A DNA stretch of 64,000 nt. Source: Motiliproteus sediminis (GTDB lineage: Bacteria > Pseudomonadota > Gammaproteobacteria > Pseudomonadales > Balneatricaceae). The translations under genes and the position numbers were made by a program. Each line of letters opens with the position of its first letter. Position 1 is the first letter of the stretch. The notes under the pieces are model-generated. The model did not search any database and was not told where the DNA came from. It saw only the letters and a program-made list of their open reading frames with translations. Below, piece by piece: positions 46,535-56,264 of the stretch. The stretch is taken from positions 106,404 through 170,403 of the forward strand of contig NZ_JAERQK010000009.1 in the NCBI RefSeq assembly GCF_017912535.1. The letters are read 5' to 3'.

Positions 46535-48738
46535 CGCCAGCGCTACCCAAACTGCTGGTTGTCGGCCTGGGTTTGATCGGCGGCTCGTTTGCCAAAGGAC
46601 TGCGCCAGCAGGGAGCAGCGCGCGTGATCGGCTTTGATGCCAACGCAACGGAGCTGCGTGAAGGGTTGCGCCTGGGTGTGATTGACGAGGCCGCCGACGA
46701 TCTGTGCGCTGCTGTAAGTGCTGCCGATGTGGTAATGCTGGCCGTGCCGGTAAAAGTCATGGAGCGGGTGATGGCGCAGATCGCGCCGGTGCTGCGTCCT
46801 GAAACCGTGTTGACTGACGTCGGTAGTGTCAAAGGCAATATCATCGACGTGGCGCGCCGCGTGTTTGGTGAGGTGCCGGCAAATTTTGTCCCCGGGCATC
46901 CGATTGCCGGCTCTGAAAAGAGCGGTGTCTCCGCCGCCAAAGCGGATCTATTCGCGCATCATAAGGTGATTTTGACACCAATGGCGGGTACCGACCGCTT
47001 TGCGTTGAAGCTGGTCAGCGATCTCTGGCAGCGGTTGGGGGCGGATGTTCACCATATGGACGTCAAGCGCCACGACGAGGTACTTGCCGCCACCAGTCAT
47101 CTTCCGCATCTGCTCGCTTTTTCGCTGGTGGATACTCTGTCGAACGACCATGAAAATCGCGACATTTTCCGCTACGCGGCGGGTGGCTTTCGCGATTTCA
47201 CCCGCATTGCCGCCAGCGATCCGATGATGTGGCACGATATTTTTCTGGCCAATCGCGATGCCACCCTCAAGGTGCTGGATGAGTTCAGTGCCGGTGTTGA
47301 GCGTCTGCGCGCGGCGATCGACGCAGGTGATGGCCATCAGCTGTTGGGTATATTCACCCGCGCGAAGTCGGCGCGCGACCATTTTTCCAAGATTCTTTCC
47401 GGAACCGCTTATTCCATGCCTATGAACAGTTCAAATGTACGTTTCCGGGTGCAGCCCGGTGGTCAGATTAACGGCACCCTGCGGGTGCCCGGTGACAAGT
47501 CCATCTCCCACCGCTCGATTATGTTGGGCGCGTTGGCGGAAGGGGTGACCGATGTTGAGGGTTTCCTTGAGGGAGAGGATAGTCTGGCAACATTGCAGGC
47601 CTTTCGTGACATGGGGGTGGTGATCGAGGGCCCCTACCAGGGCAAGGTGCGAATCCATGGCGTGGGTATGCACGGTCTTAAGCCTTCTGCCGGGCCTCTT
47701 TACGTTGGCAACTCCGGAACAGCGATGCGTTTGTTTGCCGGCTTGCTGGCAGGGCAGGCGTTTGACAGTGAACTCACCGGTGATGAATCGCTCAGTCAGC
47801 GTCCAATGGAGCGCGTGGCCAAGCCGCTGCGCAGCATGGGCGCACAGGTGGAAACCGGTGCTAACGGTTGCCCGCCGATTCGGATCCGCGGTGGCAGTTC
47901 GCTCAAGGGGATCGACTATGATATGCCGATGGCGAGCGCCCAGGTAAAGTCCTGCGTACTGTTGGCAGGGCTCTACAGTGAGGGCGAAACCCGCGTGACT
48001 GAACCTGCGCCCACCCGCGATCACACTGAACGGATGCTGCAGGGGTTTGGCTATCCGGTTAGTCGGGCTGGCGCGTCGGCCAGCGTCGTTGGCGGGGGCA
48101 AGCTCAGTGCCTGCCATATCGATGTGCCGGCCGATATCTCCTCAGCCACCTTTTTTATGGTGGCTGCATCCATTGCCCCGGGATCTGAGGTGATTCTTGA
48201 GCACGTGGGTATCAATCCCACCCGCATCGGGGTGATCAATATTCTGTGCGCCATGGGCGGGGATCTGACGCTGCTCAACGAGCGCGAAGTCGGTGGTGAG
48301 CCGGTGGCGGATATTCGCGTGCGTTCGGCTGCGCTGAAAGGGATCGACATTCCCGAAGATCAGGTGCCGCTGGCGATCGATGAGTTTCCGGCGATCTTTA
48401 TAGCCGCCGCCTGTGCCGAGGGGACGACGGTGCTTCGTGGTGCCGAAGAGCTGCGAGTTAAAGAAAGCGATCGCATCCAGGCGATGGTGGACGGTTTGCT
48501 GGCGCTGGGGGTTGAGGTTGAAGGGACTCCGGACGGTGCCATTATTAAGGGTGGGCCGATACAGGGCGGGAAAGTGGATAGCCTGGGAGATCATCGCATC
48601 GCCATGTCCTTTGCCATTGCCGGGCTGCGGGCCCGCGGTGTGATCGAGATTGATGATTGCGCCAACGTGGCGACCTCCTTCCCTAATTTTATCGAGCTGG
48701 CGTGTGCCGCCGGCTTATCCCTGGATGCAGAGGGCTGA
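46531..48738 (+). CDS. tyrA-aroA: Fused prephenate dehydrogenase / EPSP synthase
   Basis: This is a 735-residue two-enzyme fusion. Residues 1-290 form an arogenate/prephenate dehydrogenase with VVGLGLIGGSFAKGL at the N-terminus, VGSVKGNI and GHPIAGSEKSG. Residues about 300-735 form 3-phosphoshikimate 1-carboxyvinyltransferase with LRVPGDKSISHRSIMLGALAEG, GNSGTAMRLFAG, RPMERVAKPL and ELRVKESDRIQAM. The same fusion is known in Pseudomonas and relatives. It joins the last shikimate step before chorismate to the tyrosine branch. Start GTG overlapping hisC; cmk follows after three bases. Confidence 0.97.
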   Translation: MTPALPKLLVVGLGLIGGSFAKGLRQQGAARVIGFDANATELREGLRLGVIDEAADDLCAAVSAADVVMLAVPVKVMERVMAQIAPVLRPETVLTDVGSVKGNIIDVARRVFGEVPANFVPGHPIAGSEKSGVSAAKADLFAHHKVILTPMAGTDRFALKLVSDLWQRLGADVHHMDVKRHDEVLAATSHLPHLLAFSLVDTLSNDHENRDIFRYAAGGFRDFTRIAASDPMMWHDIFLANRDATLKVLDEFSAGVERLRAAIDAGDGHQLLGIFTRAKSARDHFSKILSGTAYSMPMNSSNVRFRVQPGGQINGTLRVPGDKSISHRSIMLGALAEGVTDVEGFLEGEDSLATLQAFRDMGVVIEGPYQGKVRIHGVGMHGLKPSAGPLYVGNSGTAMRLFAGLLAGQAFDSELTGDESLSQRPMERVAKPLRSMGAQVETGANGCPPIRIRGGSSLKGIDYDMPMASAQVKSCVLLAGLYSEGETRVTEPAPTRDHTERMLQGFGYPVSRAGASASVVGGGKLSACHIDVPADISSATFFMVAASIAPGSEVILEHVGINPTRIGVINILCAMGGDLTLLNEREVGGEPVADIRVRSAALKGIDIPEDQVPLAIDEFPAIFIAAACAEGTTVLRGAEELRVKESDRIQAMVDGLLALGVEVEGTPDGAIIKGGPIQGGKVDSLGDHRIAMSFAIAGLRARGVIEIDDCANVATSFPNFIELACAAGLSLDAEG

Positions 48739-48741
48739 GCG

Positions 48742-49428
48742 ATGACCGAGCAGGTGTCGGTGATTACCGTTGATGGTCCCAGTGGTTCGGGCAAGGGCAC
48801 TGTGTGCAAGCGGTTGGCGGCAACGCTCGGCTGGCATCTGCTGGACAGTGGCGCGCTGTACCGGGTGCTGGGGATTGCCGCTGCTCGTCACCAGGTGGCG
48901 CTCGATGACGAACCGGCGCTGGTCGCTCTGGCGGCCGGGTTGGATGTTCAGTTCATCGCCGATCCCGCCGACGAGGTGGTTCGGGTGGTGCTTGAGGGCG
49001 ATGATGTCTCCGGCGCACTGCGCACGGAGGAAGCCGGCAGCGCCGCTTCGGTAGTGGCCGCGATCGAGTCGGTGCGGGCGGCTCTGCTCCAGCGTCAGCG
49101 TGACTTTGCCTTGGCGCCGGGGCTGGTGGCGGACGGTCGCGATATGGGTACTGTAGTGTTCCCCGCGGCACCACTGAAGATCTACCTGACCGCGAGCGCG
49201 GAGGAGCGCGCCCGGCGTCGGTATAACCAGTTGATAGGCAAGGGGGGCGGTGCTAGTCTTCAGAGCGTGCTGGATGATATCAAAGCACGGGATGACCGCG
49301 ATATGAACCGCCCTGTTGCGCCGTTGAAACCGGCGGACGACGCTGTAGTTCTGGATACCACTGAACTCGGCATCGAGGATGTGCTGGGCCGGATCAGCGA
49401 GTTGGTCAAAGGGCGCCTGGCACCGTAA
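48742..49428 (+). CDS. cmk: Cytidylate kinase
   Basis: This 228-residue nucleoside monophosphate kinase has the P-loop [17 protein letters not shown] at 10-26, [21 protein letters not shown] near 132 and the lid RARRRYNQL. It phosphorylates CMP and dCMP. The cmk-rpsA pair is widely conserved in gammaproteobacteria, and here rpsA follows after 67 nt. Confidence 0.97.
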   Translation: MTEQVSVITVDGPSGSGKGTVCKRLAATLGWHLLDSGALYRVLGIAAARHQVALDDEPALVALAAGLDVQFIADPADEVVRVVLEGDDVSGALRTEEAGSAASVVAAIESVRAALLQRQRDFALAPGLVADGRDMGTVVFPAAPLKIYLTASAEERARRRYNQLIGKGGGASLQSVLDDIKARDDRDMNRPVAPLKPADDAVVLDTTELGIEDVLGRISELVKGRLAP

Positions 49429-49455
49429 CGCAGGTGTCCGTCTGAACTCATTGAT

Positions 49456-49470
49456 TCAGCCTTAGGCTGA
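49456..49470 (+). promoter_or_regulatory. Hairpin in the rpsA leader
   Basis: TCAGCC/GGCTGA with loop TTA forms a 6-bp stem 26 nt before the rpsA start. E. coli S1 represses its own translation through structured leader RNA. This hairpin may play that part, but no direct match to the E. coli structure was made. Confidence 0.35.
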
Positions 49471-49495
49471 GCGCAGACGAATCTGGTAAAGGATT

Positions 49496-51172
49496 ATGGG
49501 CGAGAGCTTTGCGGAGCTGTTTGAAGAGAGCCTGAAACAGCTGAACCTGTCCTCGGGAGCCGTGATAGTCGCGACTGTCGAAACGATTGGCAGTGACATG
49601 GTGACTGTCAATGCCGGCCTCAAATCTGAGGCCGCCATCCCCCTCAAGGAGTTTATCAACGACCAGGGTGAGCTTGAGGTCGCCGAAGGTGATCAGGTTG
49701 ACGTGGTGGTCGTGAATCTGGAAGACGGTTTTGGCAACACCACCTTGTCACGCCTTAAAGCACGCCAGGCTGAGGCCTGGACCCGCTTGGAGCGTGCCCA
49801 TGAGCAAGGGGATACGGTTAACGGTGTCATTACCGGCAAGGTGAGAGGGGGCTTTACCGTAGAGCTCGACTCCATCCGTGCATTCCTGCCTGGTTCCCAG
49901 GTTGATCTTCGGCCACTGCGCGACGCCTCTCACTTGGAAGGCCCGCCGCTGGAGTTCAAGGTGCTCAAGCTCGATAGCCGGCGTAACAATGTGGTCGTCT
50001 CCCGCCGTGCGGTGTTGGAGGAGGCCCACAGTGCCGAGCGAGAGGCGTTGCTCGGCGAACTTTCCGAGGGCGCGGTGTTGAGCGGCGTCGTTAAAAACCT
50101 GACCGATTACGGTGCCTTTGTCGACCTTGGTGGCATCGACGGCTTGCTTCATATCACCGATCTGGCTTGGCGGCGGGTACGTCATCCCAGTGAGTTATTG
50201 AGTGTGGGTGACGAGATTCGGGTCAAAGTGCTTAAGTATGATCAGGATAAGCAGCGTGTATCGCTAGGGATGAAGCAGCTCGAAGACGATCCCTGGAGTG
50301 GCCTCAAGGCGCGCTACCCGCGTCAGACAAAACTGCAGGCGACGGTCACCAATATCACGGATTATGGCTGTTTCGCCGAGATCGAGCCCGGCATTGAAGG
50401 ACTGGTTCACGTGTCGGAAATGGACTGGACCAACCGTAATGTACACCCTTCCAAGGTGGTTCAGCTCGGTCAGGAGATCGAGGTGATGGTGTTGGATATC
50501 GACGCCGATCGTCGTCGAATTTCGCTGGGTATGAAACAGTGCCAGAGCAATCCCTGGGAGCTGTTTGCGTCGACCCACAAAAAAGGTGACCGCGTACGGG
50601 GTACCATCAAGACGATCACCGATTTTGGTGTGTTTGTCGGTCTGGATGGGGGGATTGATGGCTTGGTGCACTTGTCCGACCTCTCTTGGGAGCAGTCGGG
50701 CGAAGAGGTGGCGCGTAACTATCATAAGGGAGACGAGGTCGAAGCGCTGATTTTACAGGTCGATACCGAGCGCGAGCGGATATCTCTGGGTATCAAACAG
50801 TTGGACGATGATCCGTTCAGTAGTTACGCTGCTGGTCACGACAGGGGTGAGATGGTTAGCGGGCGCGTGGTTGAAGTCGACATGCGCGTCGCTCTGCTTG
50901 AACTGGCAGAAGGGGTGACCGCGGTGCTTAAACTGTCGGAGTTCGCTGAGGCGGCCGATGATCTGCGCACTGCGATAAAAGTGGGTGATATGCTGGAAGC
51001 GTCTATACTCAGCGTGGATCGCAAGAAAAGGCAAATAGTGATATCTACCAAGGCGTTGGAGTCGGCCCGTCATAAGGAAGCGATGCAGGCAGTGCGTGAA
51101 AATCAGGACGCGGCTCACTCGCCGACCACTATCGGGGATCTCATCAAGGCGCAACTGGAAAAGAAAAACTAA
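49496..51172 (+). CDS. rpsA: 30S ribosomal protein S1
   Basis: These 558 residues hold six S1 RNA-binding repeats, evident as recurrent G-x-V-x-x-I-T-D-F/Y-G-x-F-V-x-L/I blocks (for example [26 protein letters not shown], and [22 protein letters not shown]). It binds mRNA leaders on the 30S subunit and is needed to start translation on most messages. Length and repeat number match the family. It is upstream of ihfB, as in E. coli and Pseudomonas. Confidence 0.98.
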   Translation: MGESFAELFEESLKQLNLSSGAVIVATVETIGSDMVTVNAGLKSEAAIPLKEFINDQGELEVAEGDQVDVVVVNLEDGFGNTTLSRLKARQAEAWTRLERAHEQGDTVNGVITGKVRGGFTVELDSIRAFLPGSQVDLRPLRDASHLEGPPLEFKVLKLDSRRNNVVVSRRAVLEEAHSAEREALLGELSEGAVLSGVVKNLTDYGAFVDLGGIDGLLHITDLAWRRVRHPSELLSVGDEIRVKVLKYDQDKQRVSLGMKQLEDDPWSGLKARYPRQTKLQATVTNITDYGCFAEIEPGIEGLVHVSEMDWTNRNVHPSKVVQLGQEIEVMVLDIDADRRRISLGMKQCQSNPWELFASTHKKGDRVRGTIKTITDFGVFVGLDGGIDGLVHLSDLSWEQSGEEVARNYHKGDEVEALILQVDTERERISLGIKQLDDDPFSSYAAGHDRGEMVSGRVVEVDMRVALLELAEGVTAVLKLSEFAEAADDLRTAIKVGDMLEASILSVDRKKRQIVISTKALESARHKEAMQAVRENQDAAHSPTTIGDLIKAQLEKKN

Positions 51173-51252
51173 CACGAAGCCCGGTGGCGCAAGACGGTCT
51201 CCCCGCGGGGAATAGGCGACGGGTGGCGAAAGCAATAGATTAGGGGTTATCT

Positions 51253-51543
51253 ATGACGAAGTCCGAGCTGATTGAGCGACTGGTAAGTCGACACGAGCAC
51301 CTGTCGGTGAAAGATGTGGAGTTGGCTGTAAAGACGATTCTGGACCATATGACTGAATCGCTGTCTTCCGGGGAGCGTATTGAGATTCGCGGGTTTGGCA
51401 GTTTTTCGCTGCATTTCCGCGCTCCGCGTGTCGGCCGCAACCCTAAAACCGGAGAATCGGTTAAACTGGAGTCCAAGTATGTTCCCCACTTTAAGCCCGG
51501 AAAGGAGCTAAGGGAGCAGGTCAACGATAGTCTTAAGCGCTAA
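51253..51543 (+). CDS. ihfB: Integration host factor subunit beta
   Basis: This 96-residue DNABII protein has [42 protein letters not shown] (the beta-arm that bends DNA) and [17 protein letters not shown]. With IhfA it bends DNA at specific sites in promoters and recombination sites. The spacer from rpsA contains the palindrome TCCCCGCGGGGA (51200-51211), perhaps a transcript-attenuating structure. An AGGGG ribosome-binding site precedes the ATG. Confidence 0.97.
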   Translation: MTKSELIERLVSRHEHLSVKDVELAVKTILDHMTESLSSGERIEIRGFGSFSLHFRAPRVGRNPKTGESVKLESKYVPHFKPGKELREQVNDSLKR

Positions 51544-51565
51544 CGTTTAATTTTCGAGGTCATTT

Positions 51566-51871
51566 GTGCGTCTCATCAAGGGCATTCTGGTATTAGTCGG
51601 GCTTGTGGTGTTGCTGCTGGCGGGTGTTTTGCTGACCGTCAATAACCAGCAGCAAATAGCGGTCGATCTGGTGTTTTTTCAGCTGCCTGAAGCCAGTATT
51701 GCGCGCTGGCTAATGTTAAGTTTTGTAGGTGGAGCGTTGCTCAGTTTCGTTTTGGGCGTAGTGGCTATATTGGCATTGCGTACCCAGCTACGGAACGCGC
51801 GCCGCAAAATCCGTAATTCCGAACGGGAACTCGATAAGCTCAGAACTGCTCATCTCAATCAGACCAGTTGA
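51566..51871 (+). CDS. lapA: Lipopolysaccharide assembly protein A
   Basis: This 101-residue inner-membrane protein (DUF1049 family) has two membrane segments (ILVLVGLVVLLLAGVLLTV and MLSFVGGALLSFVLGVVAILAL) with VDLVFFQLPEASI between them and a basic cytoplasmic coiled tail. It works with LapB in controlling LPS synthesis. The start is GTG. LapB starts just after its stop codon. Confidence 0.92.
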   Translation: MRLIKGILVLVGLVVLLLAGVLLTVNNQQQIAVDLVFFQLPEASIARWLMLSFVGGALLSFVLGVVAILALRTQLRNARRKIRNSERELDKLRTAHLNQTS

Positions 51872-51873
51872 TT

Positions 51874-53049
51874 ATGGGTGACTATCTCATGCTGGTGCCG
51901 TTGGTAGCTGCCCTCGGTATCGGTTGGTTGCTCGGCCGGGTTGAACGTAAAAAGTCCCGCCAGGAAAAGCTGCAGCAGCATTTCAGCAAAGCCTACTTTA
52001 ACGGCCTGTCCCAGCTTATTAATAACGATGCGGATAAGGCTGTCGATAGTTTCATCGAAGCGTTGCGCCTGGACTCCGAAACAGTACCGCTGCGCCTGGC
52101 GCTGGGTACTCTGTTTCGACAGCGCGGTGAGATTCAGCGCGCAACACAGATTCATCAGGAAATTCTGGCCTATCCGCAGCTGACTGCTGATGAGTCGGTC
52201 CAGGTTCAGTTAGCGCTTGCTGAAGATTACCTGGCAGCTGGCTGGTTTGATCGAGCGGAAAATCTGCTCCTCGGTATTGCCGAGCACAAGGGGAGGCAGC
52301 GCCGTCAGCGGGCGTTGAGGTTGCTGATTACCCTGTATGAGCAGGAAAAAGAGTGGCAGAAAGCTCTCGACTGGGCGCCTGAGCTGGATCGTGGCGAACA
52401 GGATCTGGGGCCGTCTTTAGCCCACTACTGCTGCGAGTTGGCGCAGGTTGCCATCAAGGCCGCCGATGATAAAGCGGTGCGCGGATACCTCAAGCTGGCG
52501 CTTGATTATGACTCGGCTTGTGTCAGGGCATCGTTGTTGCTGGCCGAGTGGGAGATGGCGCAGGAGCGTTGGAAGCACGCGATAAAGATACTGCGACGGA
52601 TAGAGCAGCAAGCGCCGGCGTTTGTGTCTGAAGCCATACCGCTGCTGGTGCATTGCCATCGACAGCTAAATCTCGAGGATGAACTCTATGTGCTGCTCGA
52701 ATCGAGCATGGCGGCTGCTCCGTCTACAACCACGCTGCTGGCGTTGGCTGACCTGATAGCGCAGCGTCGGGGCGACTACCAGGCGGCGAGTTACATCACT
52801 GATCAGCTAAAGCGACGGCCAACGGTACGAGGATTCAATCGGCTGATTGATTTTCATCTGCTTCATGCAGAAGGGGATGCACATGAGAGCCTGGCGGTCT
52901 TGCGTGGGCTGTCAGGGCAGTTGATGCAAGTTAAACCCAATTATCAGTGCGGTCAGTGTGGTTTCTCCGGTAAACGGCTGCATTGGCTGTGTCCCGGGTG
53001 CCGAAGCTGGGGTACAGTGGCGCCTATTCAGGGGCTTGAAGGTGAATAG
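51874..53049 (+). CDS. lapB: Lipopolysaccharide assembly protein B (TPR, rubredoxin-like zinc site)
   Basis: This 391-residue protein has an N-terminal membrane anchor (LVPLVAALGIGWLLG), a long series of tetratricopeptide repeats and a C-terminal zinc ribbon QCGQCGF...LCPGCRSWG, as in E. coli LapB/YciM. It brings LpxC to FtsH for degradation and so limits lipid A synthesis. The frame also includes a TTG at 51868; ATG 51874 was chosen, and ATG 51889 would give a start closer to the E. coli protein. Its presence beside a large O-antigen locus is standard genome order, not special linkage. Confidence 0.94.
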   Translation: MGDYLMLVPLVAALGIGWLLGRVERKKSRQEKLQQHFSKAYFNGLSQLINNDADKAVDSFIEALRLDSETVPLRLALGTLFRQRGEIQRATQIHQEILAYPQLTADESVQVQLALAEDYLAAGWFDRAENLLLGIAEHKGRQRRQRALRLLITLYEQEKEWQKALDWAPELDRGEQDLGPSLAHYCCELAQVAIKAADDKAVRGYLKLALDYDSACVRASLLLAEWEMAQERWKHAIKILRRIEQQAPAFVSEAIPLLVHCHRQLNLEDELYVLLESSMAAAPSTTTLLALADLIAQRRGDYQAASYITDQLKRRPTVRGFNRLIDFHLLHAEGDAHESLAVLRGLSGQLMQVKPNYQCGQCGFSGKRLHWLCPGCRSWGTVAPIQGLEGE

Positions 53050-53067
53050 AGGGAGTGTGAACAGTTG

Positions 53068-53778
53068 ATGTCTGATGAGTTAAACCCGGGGCCAAAGATC
53101 GTGGTTGCTTTGGATTATCCCGAGCAGGCGGGCGCGTTGGCAATGGCGGCGCTACTGGATCCCAAGCGCTGCCGGGTCAAGGTGGGGAAGGAGCTGTTCA
53201 CCCGCTCCGGGCCGGCCGTGGTAGAGGCGTTACAAGCGCAAGGGTTCGACGTTTTCCTTGATCTTAAATTTCACGATATACCCAATACCACCGCCCAGGC
53301 TGTTCGCGCTGCGGCTGAGATGGGCGTGTGGATGGTGAACGTCCACGCGAGCGGCGGCAGCCGCATGATGTCGGCGGCGCGCGATATACTTGATGGCGTT
53401 CCCGGCCGCAGGCCGTTACTGATCGGCGTGACGGTGCTCACCAGTATGGGGAGTGATGACCTGAGTGAGCTCGGGGTGGACGCTTCTCCCCAGCAGCGGG
53501 TGCTGCAGTTGGCTGACCTGACGCAGAAGTCGGGGCTGGACGGTGTGGTCTGTTCGGCGCAGGAGGCGGCGCTCCTTAAGCAGCGTTTTGGTGCTGACTT
53601 CAAATTGGTGACACCGGGAATACGGCCACATGAGGCCGCGGTGGGAGATCAGAAGCGAATTATGACACCGGCAGAGGCCGTCGCTGCCGGCAGCGATTAC
53701 CTTGTGATCGGGCGACCCATTACCCAAGCGGCTGATCCTGCTGCCGCAGTTGAGCAAATCTGCGCAGAACTTGAATAA
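53068..53778 (+). CDS. pyrF: Orotidine 5'-phosphate decarboxylase
   Basis: This 236-residue (beta/alpha)8 enzyme has VVALDYPEQ near 12, the catalytic block [12 protein letters not shown] (Asp-x-Lys-xx-Asp) near 67, and [12 protein letters not shown] near 208. It makes UMP in pyrimidine synthesis. ATG 53068 was chosen over the TTG that precedes it. It follows lapB by 18 nt, as in E. coli and Pseudomonas. Confidence 0.96.
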   Translation: MSDELNPGPKIVVALDYPEQAGALAMAALLDPKRCRVKVGKELFTRSGPAVVEALQAQGFDVFLDLKFHDIPNTTAQAVRAAAEMGVWMVNVHASGGSRMMSAARDILDGVPGRRPLLIGVTVLTSMGSDDLSELGVDASPQQRVLQLADLTQKSGLDGVVCSAQEAALLKQRFGADFKLVTPGIRPHEAAVGDQKRIMTPAEAVAAGSDYLVIGRPITQAADPAAAVEQICAELE

Positions 53779-53840
53779 CTGGTCTACTATCTCCTTGGTC
53801 TGTTTTTGACTAAGCAGACAATAATCGAAAGGAGATGATT

Positions 53841-54128
53841 ATGACTAAGTATGGAGTACGTAGTGCGCTGTTAGCTTTGTTGTTGGGGTGGTCTGCGGCG
53901 TTATTTGCCGTTGAGCCGGTTGATGTCAATACTGCGTCAGCGGTGGAGCTGGCTGAACGGTTGCAAGGGATTGGAGCGAGCAAGGCCGCTGCCATTGTCG
54001 CTTATCGTGAACAGCACGGTCCTTTTGCCTCGGTTGAGGAGCTGGTCGCTGTCAAAGGTATCGGAGACGCTCTGCTGGCGCGTAACCGCGACCGACTGAG
54101 GGTCGCGCAAGCGACACCTACCCAGTAA
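53841..54128 (+). CDS. ComEA-like secreted helix-hairpin-helix protein
   Basis: This 95-residue protein has an N-terminal signal peptide (KYGVRSALLALLLGWSAALFA) and a double helix-hairpin-helix domain (VDVNTASAVELAERLQGIGASKAAAIVAYR, PFASVEELVAVKGIGDALL). ComEA-type proteins bind incoming DNA in the periplasm during natural transformation; short versions are widespread and not all are competence factors. ATG 53841 was preferred over 53835 because AAAGGAG lies right against the earlier ATG. A large hairpin lies past its stop. Confidence 0.88.
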   Translation: MTKYGVRSALLALLLGWSAALFAVEPVDVNTASAVELAERLQGIGASKAAAIVAYREQHGPFASVEELVAVKGIGDALLARNRDRLRVAQATPTQ

Positions 54129-54137
54129 GCAGCAGTT

Positions 54138-54170
54138 GCGGCATACAAAGGGCGTGGTCTTGTATGCCGC
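54138..54170. terminator. 11-bp hairpin between convergent genes
   Basis: GCGGCATACAA (54138-54148) pairs exactly with TTGTATGCCGC (54160-54170), loop 11 nt, between the stop of the ComEA-like gene and the stop of the leftward gene. No T-run is present on either side. Its position suggests a two-way transcript end. Confidence 0.5.
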
Positions 54171-54548
54171 TCATGATTTCGCCAGCTTTTCCAACCTGTC
54201 CTTGGCGGCCAGATAGCGCGGTGTCAAACCGACATCTTCATACACCGGTTCCCCTTCTTCGACGCGAATAACGTTAGTACCCGCCACGTAGGGCATACGG
54301 GTTTCGACCTCCTGAAGTGCGCTGGCCAGTAGGTTGGCGATGACCTCTTCCAGCGGCAGGTGGTACACCTCGGCCAGGGCTTTAACCCGGACAATATCGC
54401 TGCAGGCTATGGGGACCGGGAACTCTTCTTTGTCATGATGTTCGATAACATGGCGCTGCCAATCTTGCAGCATTAGTCCAATCGGGGTGTCGGGCATGGC
54501 TCCTTCCTCGTGCACAAAGTCGATTGAGTTCGCGTTTAGTTTAGTCAT
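54171..54548 (-). CDS. Conserved hypothetical protein of 125 residues
   Basis: The family is recognised only loosely. The core VKALAEVYHLPLEEVIANLLASALQEVE looks like a ribbon-helix or helical DNA-binding/antitoxin-like segment. It is followed by a conserved tail RMPYVAGTNVIRVEEGEPVYEDVGLTPRY, which I recall from Pseudomonas proteins labelled type 1 pili tip component without experimental basis. No signal peptide or membrane segment is seen. It is a single leftward gene between the ComEA-like gene and ndk. The function is unknown. Confidence 0.75.
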   Translation of the reverse strand: MTKLNANSIDFVHEEGAMPDTPIGLMLQDWQRHVIEHHDKEEFPVPIACSDIVRVKALAEVYHLPLEEVIANLLASALQEVETRMPYVAGTNVIRVEEGEPVYEDVGLTPRYLAAKDRLEKLAKS

Positions 54549-54578
54549 TACCTAGGTTATTAGGTGAGATAAGACCTT

Positions 54579-54605
54579 TTAACAAGGTCGGCGCGGCCTT
54601 ATAAT
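54579..54605 (+). promoter_or_regulatory. Probable sigma-70 promoter for ndk
   Basis: TTAACA (54579-54584) and a perfect TATAAT (54600-54605) are separated by 15 bp, slightly short of the ideal 17. It lies 40 nt upstream of the ndk start, with GGGGA as ribosome-binding site. Confidence 0.55.
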
Positions 54606-54644
54606 TGGCCCCTTTTTGCAATCTCAAACTTTTGGGGAATATAC

Positions 54645-55052
54645 ATGGCAATTGAACGTACCCTTTCAATCATCAAGCCTGACGCCGTTGCTAAGAACGT
54701 GATCGGTAAAATTTACAGCCGTTTCGAAACTAACGGTCTAAAGATCGTCGAAGCGAAGATGCTGACTCTGTCTCGCGAGCTGGCTGAGGGCTTCTACGCT
54801 GAGCACAAAGGGCGCCCCTTCTTTGAAGATCTGGTTAAGTTCATGACCTCAGGTCCGGTCATGGTTCAGGTTCTGGAAGGCGAAAATGCGATCGCCAAGA
54901 ACCGTGAACTGATGGGCGCGACTAATCCGAAAGAAGCGGCCGAAGGCACTATTCGTGCCGATTTTGCCGAGTCAATTGATGCCAATGCCGTTCACGGCTC
55001 TGACGCGCCGGCCTCCGCTGCGCGCGAAGTCGCGTACTTCTTCGGCGGCTAA
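54645..55052 (+). CDS. ndk: Nucleoside diphosphate kinase
   Basis: This 135-residue enzyme has [17 protein letters not shown] at the N-terminus, [18 protein letters not shown], and the phospho-histidine in [13 protein letters not shown] near 117. It balances nucleoside triphosphate pools using ATP. It ends YFFGG, six to eight residues shorter than E. coli Ndk, lacking only the variable C-terminal tail. It begins the conserved ndk-rlmN-pilW-rodZ series. Confidence 0.97.
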   Translation: MAIERTLSIIKPDAVAKNVIGKIYSRFETNGLKIVEAKMLTLSRELAEGFYAEHKGRPFFEDLVKFMTSGPVMVQVLEGENAIAKNRELMGATNPKEAAEGTIRADFAESIDANAVHGSDAPASAAREVAYFFGG

Positions 55053-55060
55053 GGCTGTCA

Positions 55061-55092
55061 GGCATACGGCTGGGCCGTATGCCGCCTTTCTT
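55061..55092 (+). terminator. Hairpin after ndk, probable terminator or attenuator
   Basis: GGCATACGGC (55061-55070), loop TGG and GCCGTATGCC (55074-55083) form a 10-bp stem followed by GCCTTTCTTCC. The T-run is poor, so some read-through into rlmN is likely. Confidence 0.6.
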
Positions 55093-55119
55093 CCTGTAAC
55101 GCAACCGAGACCTTGTCTG

Positions 55120-56241
55120 ATGTCTTCCAGTAGCGAAAAGATCAATCTGTTAGGGATGCCCCTGTCAAAGCTGGAAGCTTTTTTCGAGAGTATTGGCGAA
55201 AAGAAATTTCGTGCGGTCCAAGTGTTGAAGTGGATTCACCAGGGCGGTGCAGAAAGCTTTGACGAGATGACTAATATCAGCAAGGCGTTGCGCGTCAAAC
55301 TCGATGAAATTGCTGAGATTCGCACGCCGGAAGTGGTTTTTCAGAGCGAGTCTAGCGATGGTACCCGGAAATGGGTTATCCGGGTGGGTGGCAACAACTC
55401 CGTTGAGATGGTGCTGATTCCCGAGGGGGAGCGTAAAACGCTGTGTGTGTCGTCGCAGGTGGGCTGTTCCTTGAACTGCAGTTTTTGTTCAACCGGGAAG
55501 CAGGGCTTTAACCGCAATCTGACTGCTGCCGAGATTATCGGGCAGGTGCGTATTGCGATCAAATCCTACGGTCCGATCGAGCTTAATTCCAAGCAGCGCC
55601 GGGTTACCAACGTGGTGCTTATGGGTATGGGTGAGCCGCTGATGAACTTTGAGCCAGTGGTCGATGCCATGACGCTGATGATGGAAGATAACGCCTATGG
55701 CTTATCCAAGCGTCGGGTCACCTTGAGTACCGCCGGGCTGGTTCCTGCCATCGACGAGCTTGGTGAACGCACGGACGTATCCCTGGCGTTGTCGCTGCAT
55801 GCGCCTAATGATTCGCTGCGCGACGAACTGGTGCCCCTCAATAAGCGTTATCCCATTCAAGAGGTGATTGGCGCGGCCAAACGTTACCTGGCGCGTTGTA
55901 ATGACAAGCGGGTGGCGACCATTGAATATACCCTGATAGACGGCGTGAACGATCAGCCCGAGCATGCACGCGAGTTGGTACGCGTGCTGCGCGATCTGCC
56001 GTGTAAGTTGAATTTGATTCCGTTCAATCCCTTTCCCAACTCAGGTTACCGTCGTTCCAAGCGTGCGGCGATTGATCGCTTCAAAGAGATCACCACTCAT
56101 GGCGGCCTGATTACGACCGTACGCAGCACGCGTGGTGATGATATCGATGCGGCGTGCGGCCAGTTGGTTGGTCAGGTTGACGATAGAACAAGACGTAGTC
56201 AAAAATATATCCCCGTTAATCAAGGGGCTTCGTCCTCGTAA
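55120..56241 (+). CDS. rlmN: Dual-specificity 23S rRNA/tRNA adenine-C2 methyltransferase
   Basis: This 373-residue radical SAM enzyme has the iron-sulfur motif C-SLN-C-SF-C ([17 protein letters not shown] near 117), [10 protein letters not shown] near 170, and a second catalytic cysteine in [10 protein letters not shown] near the C-terminus. It methylates A2503 of 23S rRNA and A37 of some tRNAs. The frame extends upstream through ndk, but ATG 55120 gives the normal start. Confidence 0.96.
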   Translation: MSSSSEKINLLGMPLSKLEAFFESIGEKKFRAVQVLKWIHQGGAESFDEMTNISKALRVKLDEIAEIRTPEVVFQSESSDGTRKWVIRVGGNNSVEMVLIPEGERKTLCVSSQVGCSLNCSFCSTGKQGFNRNLTAAEIIGQVRIAIKSYGPIELNSKQRRVTNVVLMGMGEPLMNFEPVVDAMTLMMEDNAYGLSKRRVTLSTAGLVPAIDELGERTDVSLALSLHAPNDSLRDELVPLNKRYPIQEVIGAAKRYLARCNDKRVATIEYTLIDGVNDQPEHARELVRVLRDLPCKLNLIPFNPFPNSGYRRSKRAAIDRFKEITTHGGLITTVRSTRGDDIDAACGQLVGQVDDRTRRSQKYIPVNQGASSS

Positions 56242-56264
56242 TTCGATCAAGGAGTGACCTCAGG

